Source of the DNA: Palsa-892 sp963751615
Lineage (GTDB): Bacteria > Pseudomonadota > Alphaproteobacteria > Rhizobiales > Xanthobacteraceae
Assembly: GCA_963751615.1 (NCBI GenBank)
Contig: CAVVVG010000005.1
Coordinates: forward strand, 620,001 to 684,000
Direction of reading: 5' to 3'
Length of the DNA stretch: 64,000 nt
Shown here in pieces: positions 34,938 to 43,500 of this stretch. Every line of letters begins with the position of its first letter. Position 1 is the first letter of the stretch. Under the pieces are notes generated by a model that saw only the letters and a program-made list of their open reading frames with translations, was not told where the DNA came from and made no database searches. The position numbers were made by a program, and so were the translations under genes.

Positions 34938-35005
34938 GGCGCTCCCTACAGAAGTGCATGAAGGCAGCAGTTTCAATAACTTATCCGGAAGATTTGGGAG
35001 AAAGC
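34938..35005. repeat. Dispersed intergenic repeat, long-arm copy
   Basis: GGCGCTCCCTAC(A)GAAGTG... through CAGTTTCAATAACTTATCC is almost identical to 49238-49286 and related to 44372-44415. Lies between the cyclase and octaheme cytochrome genes. Confidence 0.75.
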
Positions 35006-35022
35006 ACTTCATTCTCTGCTTT

Positions 35023-37470
35023 TCATTTTTCCGTTGGCTTATTGGTCTGACCCCGAAGTTCCTGAATGAGCCGGGTTAATTCTTGGTCATCAGGTGTAAT
35101 TTTAACTAGCTGCGCGGCATATTCGAGCGCTGAGTTGTTGTCCCCGGCTTCGCGACTAAAACTGATGAGAGCCATTAGAGTATCGCGATCACTCGGATGG
35201 CGCGCCAAGCTTTTTTTGAGCAAGTCTATGGCGTCACTACGATGCCCCGCGGAATGAAGTGCAACCGCATACACATAAGAATATCGTGCACGATCCGGTT
35301 CAAGCTCAGCCGCTCGACGAAACTCTATGAGCGCCGCTTCGGGCTGCTTTAACCGAGTAAGGGTGAGGCCGAGCGCATGATGCGGTCCACCTTGCTCCGG
35401 TGATATCGCGATCGCAGCGCGCAATATGTTCTCTCCTTCACCATCCCGGCCGAGTTGTCGATAAAGATCGGCGAGGTTGATTGCGGCGGACGCAAATTGC
35501 GGGCTGAGCCGCAACGCAGCTTTATATTCAGCCTCAGCATCAGAAAATAAACTGCGTCGCACAAGAAAATTTCCCAAGCTGGTGCGTCCTTCCGGCCGAT
35601 CAGCGTTCAATCGCTGCGCCGCAACGAACTCGGTCGCCGCACTCTCGAAGCGTTCACGGTCAGTTGGCGGCTGGTTCAAAGTTGGCACCGCGGCGAGCAG
35701 CGATGCCGCCCTGATGCGCACGCCGAGGACGGGATCGGAGAGCAGCGGCGACGCGAGCGGCCAAATCTGTCGGGCCGACACGTTTTCCAGCATGTCGAGG
35801 GCACCAATCCGGACCATTGGATCGCGATCGGTGAGCCCTGCGCGCGCCAGATTAACGTTCGCGGGTGAGATGTAGGCGGCGAGTTCTGTAAGTGCGCTCG
35901 CGCGGACAACGGCTGGCGCATTTTCGCCGGCGGCAATGGCAGCAAGTTGCATTCCGGCATCCGGCTGATCCGTCCAAGCAGCATGGAACGCAGTACCGTA
36001 ACTCTTAAGGCTCTTGCGATTTGGTCCGAACCAGTTGTCGACGGCAGCAGAGGCCCATTGCGCCGACTTGTCGGCGTGACAGTCGTTGCAGGCATTCGGT
36101 GTTGCAAGCGTTACTGACAGATCAGGACGCGGGATGCGGAAGCTGTGATCGTGGCGCGGATCGACCACCATGTAGGTGCGGGCCTGCATATGGCACGAGG
36201 TGCAGGCAAGCGCCGGACTAGCGTTCGCATGGTGATGATGCCTTACAATCGCGTATTTATCCGACGCATGACATTGTAGACAGGCTGCATCTCCGGGAGC
36301 GCGAAGTTTTGCACTATGCGGTTCGTGGCAATCGCTACAGGTAACGCCTGCCGCGAACATCTTGCTCTGCTTGAATGGAACATAATTGTAAGGTTCTTCC
36401 ACGTCGCGGATCTGTCCGTCGGCATAATAGGTGTCGCGCGTGATTGGCGAGACCACGTGCGTATCGGACAGCCAGCGGCCGGGAACCCAATCCTCGGAGA
36501 TCTTGCTGCTGCGTGAATGGCAAAGGCCGCAAGTTTCGACCTCCTTCCGCAGGATTTCCGGTGTAATGCTGCGTTTTGGTTGACCCGTTGCGGGATCGGT
36601 TGGCCAGCTGACGCCGTCCCGCTCTTTGAAGAGCACGACAAGCCCTTCAGTCGGGTCGTTGCGTTTTCCGAATGGCCACCACTTTTGTGTGGAACGCGCC
36701 CAATCCACGTGCCGCGAGCCTTTCCCATGACAAGTCTCACAACCGACACTGATCTCCGACCATATCGTCGCAAAGCGATCATTCGCTGCATCGTAGTTCT
36801 TTCGCACACCGGTCGAGTGGCACTCGGCGCACATGAAGTTCCAATTTTGATTCAGCTTGGTCCAATGCAGAAAATCGTCGTGACGAATTTGTTCATTTGG
36901 ATAGAGGTGAAACCAACGCTGACCACCCTTTTCCTTTGGTCTGCTATCCCAAGCAATCGAAAGTACCTGCAATCGGCCGTCGGGAAATTCGATCAAGTAT
37001 TGCTGAAGGGGATCGAGCCCGTACGTGTACTTCACTTCGAAGGTGGCTAGCTTACCGTCGGGCCCGTCGGTTTCGACCAGGAATTTTCCGTCCTTTCGGA
37101 AGAAGCGTGATCGCTCACCGTAATAGTCGAAGCTCACATCGGAAAAATCGCCAAGTACGGATTTATCCGTCGCATGATCCATCGCCTGCTTGTGCTGCGA
37201 TGTGCGCCACAGCTCTGTTTCGGTCCGGTGGCAGTCAACGCAGGTTTCGCTGCCAACAAAGCTCGCGGCCGACACTTCAGCGTTTCCCGCAAGCTGCGTC
37301 GCTCGCATGGCGGTGATGAAATAGACCGCCAAGATACCAATGAACCCAATCACTAATATGATCGCAACCGCCACCCACCGTCCACGTTTTGGTCTCGGCT
37401 GATGCCCTGCGCTATCCGACGGCGAATTGAGCTTGTCGCCTTTCGGCCGATTGCGTTTTGCCTTTGTCAT
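35023..37470 (-). CDS. Octaheme cytochrome c with HEAT-like and TPR repeats
   Basis: 815 residues. One N-terminal membrane helix (about 32-55, WVAVAIILVIGFIGILAVYFITA) anchors it facing the periplasm. Eight CxxCH heme motifs follow: CVDCH, CAECH, CETCH, CGLCH, CSDCH, CLQCH, CTSCH, CNDCH (residues about 77-480). The HHHHANASPALACTSCHMQARTYMVVDPRHDHSFRIPRPD segment supplies distal His and Met ligands. Residues ~495-610 look HEAT-like (DRDPMVRIGALDMLENV). From ~620 to 800 there are about five TPRs (AEYKAALRLSPQFASAAINLADLY). This cytochrome-plus-TPR architecture is known as a family, but the redox partner is unknown. Upstream on the same strand are DUF4956 and phosphatase genes. Confidence 0.88.
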   Translation of the reverse strand: MTKAKRNRPKGDKLNSPSDSAGHQPRPKRGRWVAVAIILVIGFIGILAVYFITAMRATQLAGNAEVSAASFVGSETCVDCHRTETELWRTSQHKQAMDHATDKSVLGDFSDVSFDYYGERSRFFRKDGKFLVETDGPDGKLATFEVKYTYGLDPLQQYLIEFPDGRLQVLSIAWDSRPKEKGGQRWFHLYPNEQIRHDDFLHWTKLNQNWNFMCAECHSTGVRKNYDAANDRFATIWSEISVGCETCHGKGSRHVDWARSTQKWWPFGKRNDPTEGLVVLFKERDGVSWPTDPATGQPKRSITPEILRKEVETCGLCHSRSSKISEDWVPGRWLSDTHVVSPITRDTYYADGQIRDVEEPYNYVPFKQSKMFAAGVTCSDCHEPHSAKLRAPGDAACLQCHASDKYAIVRHHHHANASPALACTSCHMQARTYMVVDPRHDHSFRIPRPDLSVTLATPNACNDCHADKSAQWASAAVDNWFGPNRKSLKSYGTAFHAAWTDQPDAGMQLAAIAAGENAPAVVRASALTELAAYISPANVNLARAGLTDRDPMVRIGALDMLENVSARQIWPLASPLLSDPVLGVRIRAASLLAAVPTLNQPPTDRERFESAATEFVAAQRLNADRPEGRTSLGNFLVRRSLFSDAEAEYKAALRLSPQFASAAINLADLYRQLGRDGEGENILRAAIAISPEQGGPHHALGLTLTRLKQPEAALIEFRRAAELEPDRARYSYVYAVALHSAGHRSDAIDLLKKSLARHPSDRDTLMALISFSREAGDNNSALEYAAQLVKITPDDQELTRLIQELRGQTNKPTEK

Positions 37471-37517
37471 TGAAGAAGATACCTCTTCCGCCCTCGGTCG
37501 GCCGTGGACCCGCTCTC

Positions 37518-37637
37518 CTAGCCCATCGAAGTGTCATCCTTTGCGCCGGCGTCGGACCTCAGATCGAACATGATGGGCGCCCGCAACGGTTCGAACGGCG
37601 TGCGCCAGAGCGCCATGCCCATTGCATTCTGCACCAT
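37518..37637 (-). CDS. Possible 39-residue ORF in the cytochrome cluster
   Basis: ATG 37637 to TAG 37518, starting 26 nt after the DUF4956 stop. It encodes MVQNAMGMALWRTPFEPLRA... ending KDDTSMG, with coding-like composition but no evident ribosome site and no recognised family. It may be the end of a decayed gene. Low confidence. Confidence 0.25.
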   Translation of the reverse strand: MVQNAMGMALWRTPFEPLRAPIMFDLRSDAGAKDDTSMG

Positions 37638-37662
37638 GAAGCAAACATTCGTGTGCGCGCGT

Positions 37663-38505
37663 TTACATCACGTCAATGTTAATCCGGGCGTCATCGGCCT
37701 TCGGCAGCGTCGCGCGCACATCTAACTCCAATTGTTTTAAGTCGAGTTCCGCTGGAATGTGCAGAAGAAACACTAACTGTCGTTTGCCTTTATAGAGTGT
37801 GGAACTTTGCACCCGGCAGCCGCGCGCGACGAGCAAAGATTGCACCGTGGCGAGCAACCGCTTCGGGTTCGCCTCCTCGGCGAGCCGGATCTGGACCCGG
37901 CAGGCGATGTAGGAATCAAGCCAGAAGATCAGGATCCAGCTGAAAACGGTGACGAAGACCGCCATCACCCATGACCCCATGCCGCACGCGAGCCCAATCA
38001 CCACGACCGTGATAGCTTTACCGGTGAGTTTTGGATTGTCGAGCACGGTGCGGAAACGCAACAGCGCGCCGATCCCGAAGATTACAAACGCTAGCGTTTG
38101 GCTGGTTCCACTCAATTCCGCGACGACCGCGCCAACCATGCCAAGGAGAACGAGCGTCTTACGCTCCTCGAAATCTGAAAGAGCATCGACGCGCGACGAG
38201 CGGCGCGGATGCCACGCTACGATCCACGCACAACCCACCGCCAACGATAAACTAAGAAAGAGTCGCAGCACGAATTCTGGATGCAAGAACTGCTCGAAGC
38301 TGTGCTGTACGGACAGCCACGAATCGCCATGCGGATCTATGCCGCCGGTAGTGGTGACGGCTCCGTGCTTGGCCATTTCTTCTACGGGATTAGCGCCGAA
38401 AACTGCCGGCGACAGCACGCACGCGAGCGCAATGATTGCGACAGTCGTGATTATACCAAACGCTCGTCCGATGTGGCGGCCTGTGTGAAGCGGATACGAT
38501 GACAT
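37663..38505 (-). CDS. DUF4956-family membrane protein
   Basis: 280 residues. A signal/first helix (IITTVAIIALACVLSPAVFG) is followed by a ~60-residue periplasmic segment and then four helices with the DUF4956 hallmark block AELSGTSQTLAFVIFGIGALLRFRTVLDNPKLTGKAI. A C-terminal ferredoxin-like cytoplasmic domain (ARGCRVQSSTLYKGKRQLVFLLHIPAE) ends in RINIDVM. Elsewhere DUF4956 proteins often sit with VTC-type polyphosphate polymerases or CotH kinases; here the neighbours are an octaheme cytochrome and histidine phosphatases. ATG 38505 has GGAGAATATT before it; the frame extends to 38589 and would overlap the upstream gene. Confidence 0.83.
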   Translation of the reverse strand: MSSYPLHTGRHIGRAFGIITTVAIIALACVLSPAVFGANPVEEMAKHGAVTTTGGIDPHGDSWLSVQHSFEQFLHPEFVLRLFLSLSLAVGCAWIVAWHPRRSSRVDALSDFEERKTLVLLGMVGAVVAELSGTSQTLAFVIFGIGALLRFRTVLDNPKLTGKAITVVVIGLACGMGSWVMAVFVTVFSWILIFWLDSYIACRVQIRLAEEANPKRLLATVQSLLVARGCRVQSSTLYKGKRQLVFLLHIPAELDLKQLELDVRATLPKADDARINIDVM

Positions 38506-38585
38506 AATATTCTCCGTACTTTCTGAACTGGTCGGCATTTGCCGTATTGACTCTGCTCGTCGAGAGGAAATTGTCTGCTCCGGAT

Positions 38586-39239
38586 TCATAGCGTCTGAAA
38601 TTGAGAATGTGGCAACAAGCTTTTATCAAGGTACAGCCAAGGCATGTTTATCCGAAGCATTGGCTGAAATTTTTCGTCGATGCGTTTGCTTTCAAACAAA
38701 TGACCATTCGCATCGAAGCGCAACTCAATCAGCCAGTCAAACACATCGTTCGGCCATTTGCCGTAGGGTAGCAGACTATTGGGATCAGCACCTAGCGCAC
38801 GGAGCAGCTGGGGAATTTTCCCGTGATGCCAGCAGATCAGAATGTTGCCGTGCGGTCGACTTTCGATTTCGTCGACCAATTCCGAAACCTCTCTGTTATT
38901 GAACCGGCTGTCGACCGCAAGACCGAGTTCTTTACCGATCGGTTCGATCGTGAGGCGCGGGCGATGACTGTTGCGGGAATCCGCTGTGGCGAAAAGATAG
39001 TCCAGTTTCAACGGACGCCCGTCAATCGTGAAATTCTTGAAATAACTAACGTAAGCCCTGGCGCGAGCATCACCAGCCGAGGACAGACCGTAACCGTCAT
39101 CCATTTGTTCTGCGTGCCGAATAACAAAAATGACTACGTTTTTTAACGCGCTGGAGTTTTCATAGAACTGGGGCTCCGCGAAAATTGCCGATGGAATTGC
39201 CAGCACCAATAAGGCGCCGAATAGCAGTTTCAATTTCAT
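38586..39239 (-). CDS. Secreted histidine-phosphatase-fold protein
   Basis: 217 residues. The signal peptide (KLKLLFGALLVLAIPSAIFA) is followed by VVIFVIRHAEQMDDGYGLSSAGDARA. RHAE is the phosphatase RHG-type motif with the catalytic His, and the second His is in NILICWHHGKIPQLLRALG. The family's second Arg is plausibly in ATADSRNSHRPRLT. Hydrolyses phosphomonoesters, in the periplasm in this case; substrate unknown. ATG 39239 directly precedes the signal peptide. Same strand and 80 nt before the DUF4956 gene, so an operon phosphatase-DUF4956-octaheme cytochrome is likely. Confidence 0.8.
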   Translation of the reverse strand: MKLKLLFGALLVLAIPSAIFAEPQFYENSSALKNVVIFVIRHAEQMDDGYGLSSAGDARARAYVSYFKNFTIDGRPLKLDYLFATADSRNSHRPRLTIEPIGKELGLAVDSRFNNREVSELVDEIESRPHGNILICWHHGKIPQLLRALGADPNSLLPYGKWPNDVFDWLIELRFDANGHLFESKRIDEKFQPMLRINMPWLYLDKSLLPHSQFQTL

Positions 39240-39627
39240 GTTTTGGTTTTGCCGTGCAAAAAAACTCCGTTTTGAGCCGGCTTCATGCAAAAATCATCGC
39301 TCGCTTCATTTACCGAGAGCTATTCAAATTATCAAGTGGACATCTGCCCTCGATTGTTAACCAACGCATATTCAGCTGAGCGACCCACGCCATATTAGCG
39401 AAAGCCCCGACCGCGGAATCCGACGCCAACGCTATCACCGGGTCCGACCCAATTGATGAGCAGCAAGGTTAAACCGAGATCGGAGCCTTCGACCTTGGGA
39501 TTGCAAATTGCGCGAGTGGAAATAAGTGAGACTCTCAAGCGGTAAACGCATGCTAGATTGCCGTAGACTCGAATTCGATACTTTCGGACCGACCTAGTCC
39601 TCCGCACGTCGTAACGCCACACTAACC
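39240..39627. other. Intergenic region with a tRNA-T-arm-like trace
   Basis: 388 nt. On the minus strand at 39474-39520 the text CAATCCCAAGGTCGAAGG...CCGATC resembles a decayed tRNA T-arm region; pairing is poor and I do not call a tRNA. The right end is the leader of the SixA-like gene. Confidence 0.35.
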
Positions 39628-40155
39628 ATGCGCCGCCTGTTGTTGTTTCGCCACGCCAAAGCCGAACGCCCCAAACGGAGCGTGGAGGATCGCGATCGCG
39701 TGCTAATCGAGCGCGGCCATCGGGACGCCGCCAATATTGCAATCTATATGGCAAACCATGCCCTTGTTCCCAACCGCGTGGTGATATCGCCGGCTGCGCG
39801 TACTCAAGAAACCTGGAAATCCGCCGCCACCGCATTTCGCCCGAGACCCGCAGTGATGACGGTGGAGCAACTTTATGACGCGACCTCGCATACGATTTTT
39901 GCAATCATCAAGGCGGCCCCAGCGGCCGCCCATAGTCTGCTCGTGATTGGCCACAATCCGGGGCTGCACGAGGCAGCCCTTATGCTAGTCGCCTCCGGCG
40001 ATGCCGAAGCACGCGAGCGACTGCGGAAGAAATTTCCAACCGCCGGCTTGGTCGTTATCGATTTTGCCGTCGACGACTGGGGCAAGCTGCATACACAGTC
40101 CGGCCGGCTTGATCGGTTTGTCAGCCCGAAGTCGCTGAAAGCCGCTACCAATTGA
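39628..40155 (+). CDS. SixA-like phosphohistidine phosphatase
   Basis: 175 residues, cytoplasmic. The histidine phosphatase fold of the SixA subgroup has RRLLLFRHAKAERP (RHAK catalytic motif), LIERGHRDAANIA, VVISPAARTQETW (second Arg) and LLVIGHNPGLHEAAL (second His). SixA removes phosphate from histidine phosphotransfer domains; here the partner is unknown, though ChpT and CheA at the left of the window are the kind of protein such enzymes act on. Divergent from the secreted phosphatase at 38.6 kb. Confidence 0.88.
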   Translation: MRRLLLFRHAKAERPKRSVEDRDRVLIERGHRDAANIAIYMANHALVPNRVVISPAARTQETWKSAATAFRPRPAVMTVEQLYDATSHTIFAIIKAAPAAAHSLLVIGHNPGLHEAALMLVASGDAEARERLRKKFPTAGLVVIDFAVDDWGKLHTQSGRLDRFVSPKSLKAATN

Positions 40156-40226
40156 GACGACAGGCCTCGCTCAACGTCCGAGCGAAAATAAGAGAGAGAG
40201 CTTGCCCTCTGTCAGATAAAACCAGA

Positions 40227-40625
40227 TCAGTCGTTTGTCCCCTGCCATGCCTTGTCGACACTCCAGGCGCCGCCGCCGGCGGCCGCAATATACAACAGCG
40301 CAAAGCAGAAAAGGATCACTGTCTCGCCGCCGTTGAGAAACGGGAAAAAACTGCGTGGAGCGTGGAAGTAGAAATAAGCAACCGCACACATGCCGGAGAG
40401 AATAAACGCGACCGGCCGCGTGAACAGGCCGATCGTCAACAGCGCGCCGCCGATCAGTTCGAGGACGCCGGCCGCGCCGACCATGGTCAGGGGCGAAACG
40501 CCACTGAATTGAGTCACAGGAAAGCCTAGATATTTCGACGTGCCGTGGTGAAACAGAACGAGCCCGGCCACGATGCGCAAGACGCTCAAGAGCTGCGCCG
40601 ACCACGGGCGAAGAAAATTTTCCAT
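40227..40625 (-). CDS. DoxX-family membrane protein
   Basis: 132 residues with four helices. DoxX signatures: LSVLRIVAGLVLFHHGTSKYLG, GVLELIGGALLTIGLFTRPVAFILSGMCAVAYFYFHAP, and ALLYIAAAGGGAWSVDKAW. Inner-membrane protein linked in some bacteria to redox and sulfur stress; role unproven. The start is resolved by GGAGG lying within ATGGAGGTCGTTATG: the second ATG (40625, MENFLRPW) has the correct spacing. A truncated copy of its 3' end is at 30664. Confidence 0.9.
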   Translation of the reverse strand: MENFLRPWSAQLLSVLRIVAGLVLFHHGTSKYLGFPVTQFSGVSPLTMVGAAGVLELIGGALLTIGLFTRPVAFILSGMCAVAYFYFHAPRSFFPFLNGGETVILFCFALLYIAAAGGGAWSVDKAWQGTND

Positions 40626-41014
40626 AACGACCTCCATAGATCCGTCCATCTTTCGGGGAAAGCCGGCAGGCGTCAACAACCAGAATTTTTTGCGCTGCAC
40701 CGGAATAAAAGCTGCGGCGGAGCCGAATGTCGGCCCCGCCGGCAATGACGCGCTGCGAAAATCGCGCCGCGATGTCTCCGATGGGTCAAAAGCGGATATG
40801 AAGGCATCTAATCTTAATGTCCGCTTTGTGCCGACAGGAGACATGACAGCAATTAGGACTGCAGTGCAGTCAGCCTAGAATGTCCGATTTCTCGTGTTTC
40901 GCCCATGTAACAGCCTTGGTAAACGCTTAACACCTCCCATCGCCTAATAATCAGCTCGACTCCGACGTGATCCAACGTGCAATTGGAGCAGAGCCGAAAC
41001 GGAGAAGCCATCTG
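40626..41014. other. Intergenic region containing a dispersed repeat
   Basis: 389 nt. The minus-strand frame of DoxX remains open leftward to 40844 but passes through the repeat and is not credible coding. Beyond the repeat (40771-40850) I see nothing except the GGAGAAG ribosome site of the next gene. Confidence 0.45.
40771..40850. repeat. Dispersed intergenic repeat
   Basis: Contains GATGTCTCCGATGGGTCAAA, AGCGGATATG, TTAATGTCCGCTTTGTGCC and GACAGGAGACATGAC: two inverted core pairs in tandem, as in the copies at 44.4, 47.5 and 49.4 kb. Confidence 0.65.
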
Positions 41015-41347
41015 ATGTCAAACGAGGAAGCAAAAACCAACCGAATTCTGTACGTTAAAATAAGAACGCTGTCATCGGATTCGACGGCAGTTCTCGCCAC
41101 CATGATTAAAAATTCGGTCCCCTTGTACTCAGCTTGGGGTGATGTGCGAATGCGCCTGCTGCGAAATGTCGATGACCCAGCTCAGTTTCTACAAATAATC
41201 GAATATCAGACTGATCCAGAGCTTGAACTGAATCGACATAACTTAGCGAGCAATCCGATGATGCACAATTATATCCAGGCATGGCGCACGTTTTTTCCTG
41301 GAGGGATTGAAATCGATGTGTATGAGGACGTGACGAATAACGTCTAA
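41015..41347 (+). CDS. Small conserved-looking protein, dimeric alpha/beta-barrel-like
   Basis: 110 residues from ATG 41015 (GGAGAAG 8 nt upstream). The strand-helix pattern (ILYVKIRTLSSDSTAVLATMIKNSV, MRLLRNVDDPAQFLQIIEYQTDPELELNRHNLASNPMMHNYIQAWRTFFPGGIEIDVYEDV) suggests a ferredoxin-like dimeric barrel of the NIPSNAP/ABM kind. No catalytic residues identified. Single gene, left of an IS110 remnant. Confidence 0.65.
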   Translation: MSNEEAKTNRILYVKIRTLSSDSTAVLATMIKNSVPLYSAWGDVRMRLLRNVDDPAQFLQIIEYQTDPELELNRHNLASNPMMHNYIQAWRTFFPGGIEIDVYEDVTNNV

Positions 41348-41379
41348 GGATAGAAATGGCAGCAAATTATACTGCCGAG

Positions 41380-41523
41380 CTAATGCTTGTCCCCGCTCGA
41401 GTACGGCTTCGGCATCAGCCCAATCCACGCTGAGAACTTCCGTCCTGATCGGAATGCCTTCGGATTGGCGATACTGGCGCCCAGAGCGGTCGCCAGAATC
41501 AGGTCGACGCTAACCGTTTGCAT
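41380..41523 (-). mobile_element. IS110-family transposase remnant (C-terminal domain)
   Basis: 47 codons: MQTVSVDLILATALGASIANPKAFRSGRKFSAWIGLMPKPYSSGDKH. The segment ATAL-A-I-(G/N)(D/P)-AFRSGR-F-AWIGL-P-SSG is the conserved Transposase_20 block of IS110/IS116/IS902 transposases. The frame stops where the family continues, and nothing of the N-terminal DEDD domain is left. No terminal repeats seen, as usual for IS110. Confidence 0.75.
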
Positions 41524-41713
41524 GCTTGTCTCCTCCCAATCGTGGTTGCATCAACAGCAACCACAGCCATGACACTCACGTGCCCGTGGAGGAGCCGTCC
41601 ACAGCATCATATGCAGGACATTCCGACTTTCCGTGTCATTTACTGGGCGGCTTTTTCGCCCGCAGGCAGAGTGTGAAACAACAGGTGTTTTCGACCGACC
41701 GTACAGCATTCAA
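41524..41713. other. Gap between IS110 remnant and sulfatase terminator
   Basis: 190 nt with no gene supported. May retain more of the decayed IS110 copy, but the frame before 41523 is not recognisable. Confidence 0.35.
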
Positions 41714-41748
41714 TAAAAAAGCGGGCGCCCCATTTTAAGGGCGCCCGC
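41714..41748 (-). terminator. Intrinsic terminator of the minus-strand sulfatase
   Basis: Perfect 10-bp GC stem GCGGGCGCCC (41721-41730) / GGGCGCCCGC (41739-41748) with loop CATTTTAA. On the minus strand it is followed by a run of six T (A run 41715-41720). 30 nt past the sulfatase stop. Confidence 0.9.
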
Positions 41749-41777
41749 CATAAAGATCAGCCAAACTACTGGCGTGC

Positions 41778-43397
41778 CTACTTGCCTACTGCCGCTTGGG
41801 CTGCCGCAATTTTCGCCTTTATGGCATCGAGGTTGAAGCTCGCGCCTTTCTGCATCGGTGGAAATTCGATGGCCGTCGTGATCAGCTTCTCAACCTGCTG
41901 CTGGACGAATACGAAGCGCCAAAATTCGTACTTGAACCAGTCGAAGTATTGTTGCGCTCCAGTTTTAGTCCCGCTATCGGGCCAGCCGGTGCGCTCGAAT
42001 GGATCGAGACGCAAGTTGATCAGGTAGGGCACGTCAGGCTTGGTCTTATCACCCAACCAACCCCCAGGTTGGTCGATGAAACGATACTTGAAGTCGTCGA
42101 TGCGCACGGCACCAAGTTCGCTTTCCCCAAAGTACCAGATTTCGTGCCGATTGGACGGCCCCTTGCCGGTGATCATGTCCATCTGGTTGTAGCCGTCCAG
42201 ATAAACCTTGTAGGTCGTATCACCGACTTTCTTACCCTGCTTCAGTTCGGCAGCGATGTTTGGGTTGCCGGCAGCGGCGACCAAGGTCGGAAACCAGTCG
42301 AGCCCGGAGATGATGCCATTCTCGACCTTGCCCGCCGGCACTTTGCCCGGCCAGCGGACCATGGCCGGTACGCGGAAGCCGCCTTCAAATACCGTGCCCT
42401 TGCTCTGTGCGAACGGTGTCTGTCCACCGTCCGGCCAAGTAAAGACTTCGGTGCCGTTGTCGGTCGTGAAGATGACGATGGTGTTGTCGTCGACGCCCAT
42501 GTCCTTGAGTTTCTTCATCACCAAACCAACATCGTCGTCGAGTTGTGCCATTCCGGCTTCATGGATGGTCCAGGCGTTCTTCGAATTGCGCAGAGCCTCG
42601 TATTTAGGCGAGAGGTGAGTGACGATGTGCATGCGCGTCGGGTTCAGCCACAGGAAAAACGGCTTGCCATCGGTCTTGGCCTTGTCGATGAACTTCAAGG
42701 CGAGGTCGCGGATTTCGTCGTCCACGGTCTCCATTCGCTTGGGATAGAGGGTTCCGGCGTCTTCGATCCTCTGTTTGCCGATCTTGCCCCAGCGCGGCAT
42801 CACCGTCGGGTCATCCTTGTCGGTGGCCCAGCTGTGAACCATGTTGCGCGGACCAACTACATTTAACAAATCCTGCGGATAGCCGGGGTGAGCGGGATCC
42901 TCCATCGCGTCGAGGTGATAGAGGTAGCCGAAGAACTCGTCGAAGCCGTGAACGGTGGGCAGAAACTCGTTGAGATCGCCGAGGTGGTTTTTCCCGAACT
43001 GGCCGGTGGCGTAACCCATGGACTTGAGCACCGTGGCAATGGTCACGGCCTGCGCCGGTATGCCAATGGGCGAACCGGCCTGACCGACCGTGGTCATACC
43101 GGTGCGGATCGGCAGCTCGCCGGTGATGAAGTTGGCGCGCCCTGCGGTGCAGCTCGCCTCAGCGTAGTAATCGGTGAACAGCATTCCTTCGGCGGCGAGT
43201 TGATCGAGATTCGGCGTCCGCCCGGCCATCAAGCCGCGGTGGTAGGCGCCGATATTCCACATGCCGATGTCGTCGCCCATGATGACGACGATGTTGGGTG
43301 GCTTGCCAGTTGTTTGAGCGGGTGCCTGCCCCATCGCCAAGGTCATTCCAGCGATGGTTGCAAAAAGCAGGGAACAAATTTTCAAAGTGCGCTGCAT
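41778..43397 (-). CDS. Periplasmic sulfatase (arylsulfatase-type)
   Basis: 539 residues. The signal peptide is residues 1-~27 (TLKICSLLFATIAGMTLAMGQAPAQ). Formylglycine sulfatase fold: metal Asp pair in NIVVIMGDDIGMWN; the maturation motif CTAGR (Cys to formylglycine, C-x-A-x-R variant of CxPxR) in EASCTAGRANFITGELPIRTG; YATGQFGKNHLGD; TDNGTEVFTWPDGGQTPF with Asp-Asn metal ligands; and FEGGFRVPAMVRWPG. It cleaves sulfate esters in the periplasm. The CxAxR core and length resemble the arylsulfatases of proteobacteria that scavenge sulfur. ATG 43397 follows GGAGGATAAAAAC. No formylglycine-generating enzyme gene in the window. Confidence 0.9.
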   Translation of the reverse strand: MQRTLKICSLLFATIAGMTLAMGQAPAQTTGKPPNIVVIMGDDIGMWNIGAYHRGLMAGRTPNLDQLAAEGMLFTDYYAEASCTAGRANFITGELPIRTGMTTVGQAGSPIGIPAQAVTIATVLKSMGYATGQFGKNHLGDLNEFLPTVHGFDEFFGYLYHLDAMEDPAHPGYPQDLLNVVGPRNMVHSWATDKDDPTVMPRWGKIGKQRIEDAGTLYPKRMETVDDEIRDLALKFIDKAKTDGKPFFLWLNPTRMHIVTHLSPKYEALRNSKNAWTIHEAGMAQLDDDVGLVMKKLKDMGVDDNTIVIFTTDNGTEVFTWPDGGQTPFAQSKGTVFEGGFRVPAMVRWPGKVPAGKVENGIISGLDWFPTLVAAAGNPNIAAELKQGKKVGDTTYKVYLDGYNQMDMITGKGPSNRHEIWYFGESELGAVRIDDFKYRFIDQPGGWLGDKTKPDVPYLINLRLDPFERTGWPDSGTKTGAQQYFDWFKYEFWRFVFVQQQVEKLITTAIEFPPMQKGASFNLDAIKAKIAAAQAAVGK

Positions 43398-43500
43398 GTT
43401 TTTATCCTCCCACATAAAAAACTAAAGTTTCCTATTGGCAGCTATCAGGCATACTCAAAGGAAGTTATTTTCATAGAATCTCCTGTATTGTCTCAGTGTT

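Noticed and set aside
39395..39904. 169-codon minus-strand frame ending NPKVEGSDLG...
   Set aside because: Antisense to the SixA-like gene; its C-terminal text is the kind produced by tRNA-like sequence, not a protein family.
41796..42866. 356-codon plus-strand frame
   Set aside because: Antisense to the sulfatase, which has signal peptide, CTAGR site, ribosome site and terminator; the frame is a codon-bias shadow.
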